Source: Callaeas wilsoni
Lineage: Eukaryota > Chordata > Aves > Passeriformes > Callaeidae
Assembly: GCA_013398955.1 (NCBI GenBank)
Contig: VWPU01012152.1
Coordinates: 62,001-126,000, forward strand
Length of the DNA stretch: 64,000 nucleotides
Direction: 5' to 3'
In this document: positions 58,601-64,000 of the stretch, one piece after another
Layout: every line of letters begins with the position of its first letter
How positions within the stretch are numbered: position 1 is the stretch's first letter
Notes under the pieces: model-generated
Told to the model about the DNA's origin: nothing
Database searches by the model: none
The model's input: only the letters and a program-made list of their open reading frames with translations
Program-made: the position numbers and the translations under genes

Positions 58601-61600
58601 CATAATACTCACAGCATCAAGCAGACCTTCCCAGCACAGAATAATGAACAAACTACTTGCAAGGAGTTAAGCAGGTGTTTGAGAGCACTCAAACCTTCCA
58701 GCTTAAGGACAGGACAGCTGTCTCTCAATACTTTTCTAAGACATGTCCTGAGCAACAGGATGCCTTGTCTCCCTGAGGCAAAGTGGAGGCCCTTTTGGAA
58801 ATGTTGTGCCATTTGATTTCCCTTGCTTCTCACTTCTATTCCCAGGTTGCCACAGAACTGCTTTGTCAGCGTGCAGCAATTGCAGGACTTAAATGAAACT
58901 CTGAGGGATCAAAATGTGCCTTCTTCCCTGGGAGCAGGGGACAGGTGTGCATCCAAAAGGACAGCTGCTTTTCTGCTCAGGAGTATCACAAAGGGCTACT
59001 GTAATGCAGTTATTGATTTATTTATCCTTAGTGTTAAGGTTTAGAGACAAGTCAATAGCATCCTGAATAACAGCAGGTACAGTGAGGGCTGGCAACCAGC
59101 GTGGTATTAATGAAACAGCTGTGCCTGTTGAGCCCCTGGACAGTAGACTGTAAAGCATGTTATTTTAAAGTTTCCTTATGATTCTGACAAATTTTAGGTC
59201 AAGCCCCTTGTTCTTTCACTCAGAAAGTGGCAAAGGGTTTATGAAACTTGGCTTGGGGAGAACATTTTCACATTTTAATGAACTTCTCAAATGTGCTGAC
59301 AGTTTTTATTGCAGAGTGACATGTTCATGTCTATGTTTCCAGTACCTTCTCCCACTCAGAGCAACTGGATTTCAGTTTGAAGAAGTGTCTCTTGTTCCAT
59401 CTGCTCTGTCAGTCATTGGATTTTTTTCCCCCCGAAAGGCTGTGCAGCATTTGGGCACGTCTTGACAAAACACTTGTATTTGGGTTTTGGACTAAATATC
59501 TTTGAGGTTTGTCCCTGGAAGGGCCAATGGCCTGGTCCTGGTACAGGAACAGGACAAGGCAGCAGCAAACTTGTGTGAGATCATTTCCTGTGCCAGTGCA
59601 GGCTGTGTTACACACCCTGTTGTACTGGAGGAGTCTCTTTTACCTTTTTCCTTTGCTGTTCATTCTAGTGGAATGAAATCTCATTTTCATTGTCTAAAAT
59701 TCGTGCTCACTGACAACATTTTGTGAGCATTTGAAATTTTTTTAAAATGACAAAAAAATAAAGAGAAAACTCACTCTGACTGATAAGCCTGTTTGAAAGG
59801 ACTGTGGGAACTAAGCATGCAAGGACTTTGGAAAGGTAGCCAGTATATTTGATGACCAGTAAAATTTGGCTTTTCCCCTGTGATCTGGACTCCTAACAGA
59901 GTATAAAAAATTGGGTTTTCTTGGCCTTAGCTACATGGTAACTTATGTGGCCATAAAATTGCTATTTCAGTCCAATTTGCAGTTGATGAGCCTCCTCTTT
60001 TCTGGCAGTATCAACAGAGAACAAAGGATTGAATTAGCAGAGAGTTTTAAGTGAAAATCCCATAATTATTCTCTGCAGATGAGAGATGAGGAGTGGAATA
60101 AGCAATGTTTCATCATCAGTGCCCATACTGAGAACAAACAGAAGGTTTCCAGTAATGCAACTTTCATTCAATTAAAATTCATTATAATATTTTCTTAAGA
60201 AATATTTTATATGTAATAATTTAAAAATATTTTACATTGCCATAATGACTTTTGTAAATGTCTTTCCAGAGACAGAAGAAAATAGTAAAATGAGCAAATT
60301 TAATTTTTAGCTGTTGCAATTGCTGAAGTTTTACAGATTTATAATTGGGGACAACAAAACATATGACTCAGACTGTCAATAAAAAAATCCTAAATCCATC
60401 AACTTCTGATCTGGAGCATTTAAAATAATTTTTGAGTGACTTTACAGAACTCTGCTGAAACATAATCACCGATCCATCTTTTAGGCTGTCGTTAGGCTTC
60501 TTTTCCAGATATAGTCTGTGCTTTTGGTGGCTTTTGTTTAGGATAGAATTAGGTTATGTCTGAGGTCAGATTTGAGATCATTGAGTGGTGTTGTACCATA
60601 AACCCTTGGTAATGTGCCACAGTACAGATAACTGGCACAGCTTTTTTGTCATTCTTGAGTCAGATTTCCAACACCCTCCTCAGCAAAGAGCAGGGTGCTC
60701 TCCTCACTCCCCTCAGACCTTTTAAGAATGCAAGAGACAAGCAAACAGGACTCTGAGATAGTTCCTAGCTACTGTCTATTAGCTTACTGAAGTCTCAATC
60801 ATTATATTTCACCTGTGCACCCAAGAACATCTCTTTCCTTTGGGTAATCAGAAGCTTAGATTAATTATGCGAATCAGCTAATCCAGGCTGACACAATTAG
60901 CCAGAACATGCAGTATCTCTGGAAATCTGTACAGGATCTCTCCTACTTGATGACTTTAATTTCATGATCCAGCGCAATTACAGGAAAGGAGAGAGCTCTT
61001 AATTTGTGTTTTCCATCATTCCACATTTCTATTAATCATCATAAAACTTGCCCCAGATTCTGGGACAGGGAGTCCCTTTGTCAGGCTGCCTCTGCATTCA
61101 GTGCTCTGCAGGGATTTTTGTTTTCTGTTCTCTCGCAACTTGAAAGGAAAGGTGTGTTTCTGCACAGTTACCAACCACTTAACTGGAGCACATTTGTGTT
61201 CTGTTCATCACAGCAAGGTGCCAAGAAGCTCTCCTGTGGATGTGGCTAGTGGAGCGATGGATCTGCGTGTGGTGGTGTAGATGGAGCCCACAGAGGCTAA
61301 ACAGGCAATCAAATTATAGAGAACCCAGAGAAGATCAATGTGAAAAGCTAATGAAAAATCACCTACCCCCCTGCACTGTAAGAATGTGAAGAAATATTTC
61401 TGTTGGTGGTTTCTAAACACCTTAACAGCTGCAGAATAGAAAAAGAGAAAACTAAAGGAAAAGATGGAGAAAATTTAGTGGACTTTTCCTGGAAGTCCAT
61501 AACCATAATTTCTTTTCTTTTTGTTTTGTTTACAGGTCAGCACTGATGCTTCTAGTGCTTAGTCCACTCCTTCAGTTTTCTTTTCCCTTTTCCTTGAATG

Positions 61601-64000
61601 CATTTTGTTTTTCCAATTTCTCTCTCTCAAAAGTCATGATTGCAGAAGAGTACAGTAACTTCTCTGAAGGCTATAAATTTTATGTTACGCCTTTCTTAAC
61701 ATGCACTCACTCCTCTGCCCAGTAATCACACACGTCTGGTGTGCTTGGGAACGTCCCACCTTCCCCTGCAGACACACAAATCCCTGTCCACGCAGCTGCC
61801 AGGCACTCAGGACAGTGTGTGCCATCTTTGCCAGCAAGCTCTGCGGTCCAGCCTGGGGTCCATGTCCAGAGCTCTCCTTGCATTTCTGGGGATGGAAAAG
61901 CATTGACTCACCTCGGTCAAGCAGGCAGAGGACAAATGGCACGTATGGGATAACACCCTCAAACGAACATTCCAAGAGGGAGGATGTATTCCCAGTGAGA
62001 TGAAATCCTGTTTTCCTCTGTTCCTATCCGTTGTGGGCACTTGTTTAGTTCTTGGTGAGCCACCTGTTTTGGCAGCAGCAGTCTGAATGGATAGGAATAG
62101 GCCAGAGGAGACATTGCAATTTAAGACAGGAGATAATGAGATCCTTGACAAGAATTTGGCATGTGTATATTTAAAGTGATTAATGTTTAGTGTAGTGATA
62201 TTACAATTAAAAAAGGGGAAGAGAGGTGGTAAAGAAAACTGATCAAATGAATCTGTACAGTGACACCGACCTAGCTTTGAAATTCCTGAGAAGGATTACA
62301 CTCTGGTTTAATTAAATCCTTTGCTCTCCCTAACACTGCTTAACGATTTTTAGTATCTCCTCGATTTCTAACAGTACAGGGAAGAGAGTTATGAGTCAGA
62401 TCACTTTGTGTGTTGAGTTTTAAACATGAGCCATGAATCCCTGAAATTCTTTGTTGTTTGTGCAGAATACATTTTACTCTCCCCACTTAGGGTTTAGTCA
62501 TCCTTTTCGTAAGTCTTTTGATGAATAAGGTCATTAAAATTAACACGGTATTAAAATACCTGGTCTAGGTAATTATAATGTTTAACCATGTTTTTTCCTG
62601 AGATTAAAAATTCTGTTAATTTTATCCTTCAATCCAGAGTTTTGCCAAACCTTATTTATAGCAGCTTGAAGACTTGTAGCTGGGTATAGCTTAAGGCAAC
62701 CACACTATTCTTGTGTACCAATGACATCGTATGTTTCTATGGTGAAGTAACTTTTAATACTCTTTTTCACTCTTCACCTCACATTTAAATATGTTGCTTG
62801 TTTTTTTCTTTTAATTTTTTTGTAATAATTTAAAAATATTTCATTCCTTCCTAATGCTAATAGGTATTTTGTTTGATACTCTCATTAAGTTTTCCATTAA
62901 CAAATTTTATCTGTCATATATTCCCGCCTACCCATTTACTGAGTCACTGGATGTTGACACGTATTGTGCAATGGGTTTTATGTAAGAAGAACCAAAACTT
63001 TTATGCGTAGTAAAATAAGGACTGAAATTAAATTTAGGGGAAAAAAAATTTCTCTTAAAATGTTACAAGTCTTCCACTGTGGTTTAACAAGGTGACCAGG
63101 ACATGGTGGAACACGAGAACTGTAGCTAAAAGCTCGTGGCTCCTAACAGTGGGGAATATATTTAACTTCCTGTATTTAAATGAGCTACCTTTGTAAGCTA
63201 TTCCTGTAAATATTTCCTGAACACTGCCTACAGGTAGCTCTAGGGAAAAAGCAAATTGGATACAAATTGGGTGAAGATGTTAGCTACCTGCCTACTGTAA
63301 TTCAATAATGCACCAATCCTTTAAAGTCAGAGATCCCGGCTTTGTGCTGCAGGTCCCTGGCTGGGTGGAAGGCTTGGCAGAACCTCACCTGCCCCTGGCT
63401 CTGTGCAGAGTCAGTCAATGCCGGGCTGAATGACAGGCTGCACAGGGCTAACAGAAAACACTGCTTTGAGCAAATACCTGGGTTAATCATCCTCATGGAA
63501 TGAGCACCCCACACACTTTGTACGGAAAAGTTTTTGGAGTTTTCATGGTATGCACTTCACCATGAGAATCTCAGTGCTAAGAGTAACCAAACGCTTTGCT
63601 TCACTTGGGAGATTTATCTAAAACCTTTCGGTTTAAATAACAGAATACACTCAGAGGGAAAAAAAAAAGGGAAATCTATTAACAGCATATTTAACATAAA
63701 AAATATAATTATTAGATTGGGGTGTTTAGCTGATTTTTGTGATAGCTTCTAAGCTTCTTCATCTGCTCCTGTAGTCACCTCCCTTGAAGAGTTTATAAGG
63801 GATTTCATTGCTGCCTTTTCCATAAGCTGTGGTTGGACCTATTGAGAGGATCTGGGGTATGCAACTGCCCCTTCCTTTAACCTCAGATGTTAAAGTCTGT
63901 TTTTCCCTTTGTTCCTGTTTACTTTCCCCTTACCTCCTGAAACAAGGTATCATGTAGCTCTGTAGAAAATCCTAGTTCCTCCCTCTTCTCTCTATTATGG
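55619..64000. other. Unique AT-rich non-coding DNA with CNE-like patches
   Basis: The longest frame of the window (180 codons, minus, 55632-56174) lies here and has no recognisable domain. A T/G-rich stretch lies at about 56971-57075. Two patches have the dense-motif texture of conserved non-coding elements: about 57690-57990, with a TCF/LEF-type GATCAAAG at 57776-57783 and TAATTAG at 57798-57804; and about 60850-60990, with TAATTA (60862-60867), ATGCGAAT (60867-60874), an OTX-type TAATCC (60879-60884) and CAATTAG (60894-60900). No transposon, RNA gene or exon is recognised elsewhere. Confidence 0.45.

Noticed and set aside
61500..61540. Splice-acceptor-like pyrimidine tract ending TTTACAG
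   Set aside because: No open, protein-like exon with a donor site follows; T-rich tracts ending in AG are common in this window.
60211..62840. A shared 21-base AT-rich string (TGTAATAATTTAAAAATATTT) near 60212 and 62820
   Set aside because: Highly AT-rich words of this kind recur by chance in such sequence, and flanking bases do not extend the match usefully.
1..64000. CRISPR arrays, tRNA/rRNA genes, snRNA genes, bacterial operons, toxin or defence systems
   Set aside because: No spaced direct repeats, no recognisable tRNA B-box or snRNA sequences, and no coding operons were seen on either strand; the sequence is vertebrate non-coding DNA.

Overview
The window looks like nuclear DNA of a bird, most likely a songbird. 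The evidence is several CR1 LINE fragments of the avian type, two well-preserved solo retroviral LTRs whose sequences I recognise from memory as passerine-type endogenous retrovirus LTRs, and otherwise AT-rich, CpG-poor, repeat-poor unique sequence. The host order is an inference from the LTRs. I see no bacterial-style gene organisation, no CRISPR array, no tRNA or rRNA gene, and no protein-coding exon that I can defend. The longest open frames (180 and 160 codons) are about as long as chance would give in 64 kb of AT-rich DNA, and none shows a domain I recognise. The window is best read as a gene desert or the interior of a very large intron.

Layout: 1-17.5 kb is unique sequence with a purine-rich block (about 2.54-2.93 kb), a possible cis-regulatory cluster (about 10.33-11.45 kb) holding a DR1 nuclear-receptor motif and two forkhead motifs, and a near-perfect 32-bp palindrome at 17.5 kb. 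Two old CR1 pieces lie at 18.3 and 19.7 kb. From 19.8 to 39.6 kb there is mostly unique DNA, with a short LTR fragment at 27.1 kb, a minus-strand CR1 at 31.9 kb and a small CpG cluster at 33.4 kb. A complete 695-bp ERVL-like solo LTR lies at 39631-40325 with an exact 5-bp target duplication, followed by a CR1 tail at 41.7 kb. A strongly G/T-skewed tract lies at 47.0 kb. A complete 698-bp ERVK-like solo LTR lies at 53634-54331 with an exact 6-bp target duplication; it contains a decayed AGT-type repeat and the window's single ambiguous base. A GC-rich stretch follows. At 55.05-55.62 kb a plus-strand CR1 is interrupted by a 44-bp minus-strand CR1 3' end. The remainder to 64 kb is unique AT-rich DNA with a few conserved-element-like patches.

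No genes work together here. The only functional logic I can support is (a) the insertion history of retroelements and (b) motif-rich blocks that may be long-range enhancers. I found no previously undescribed biological system.
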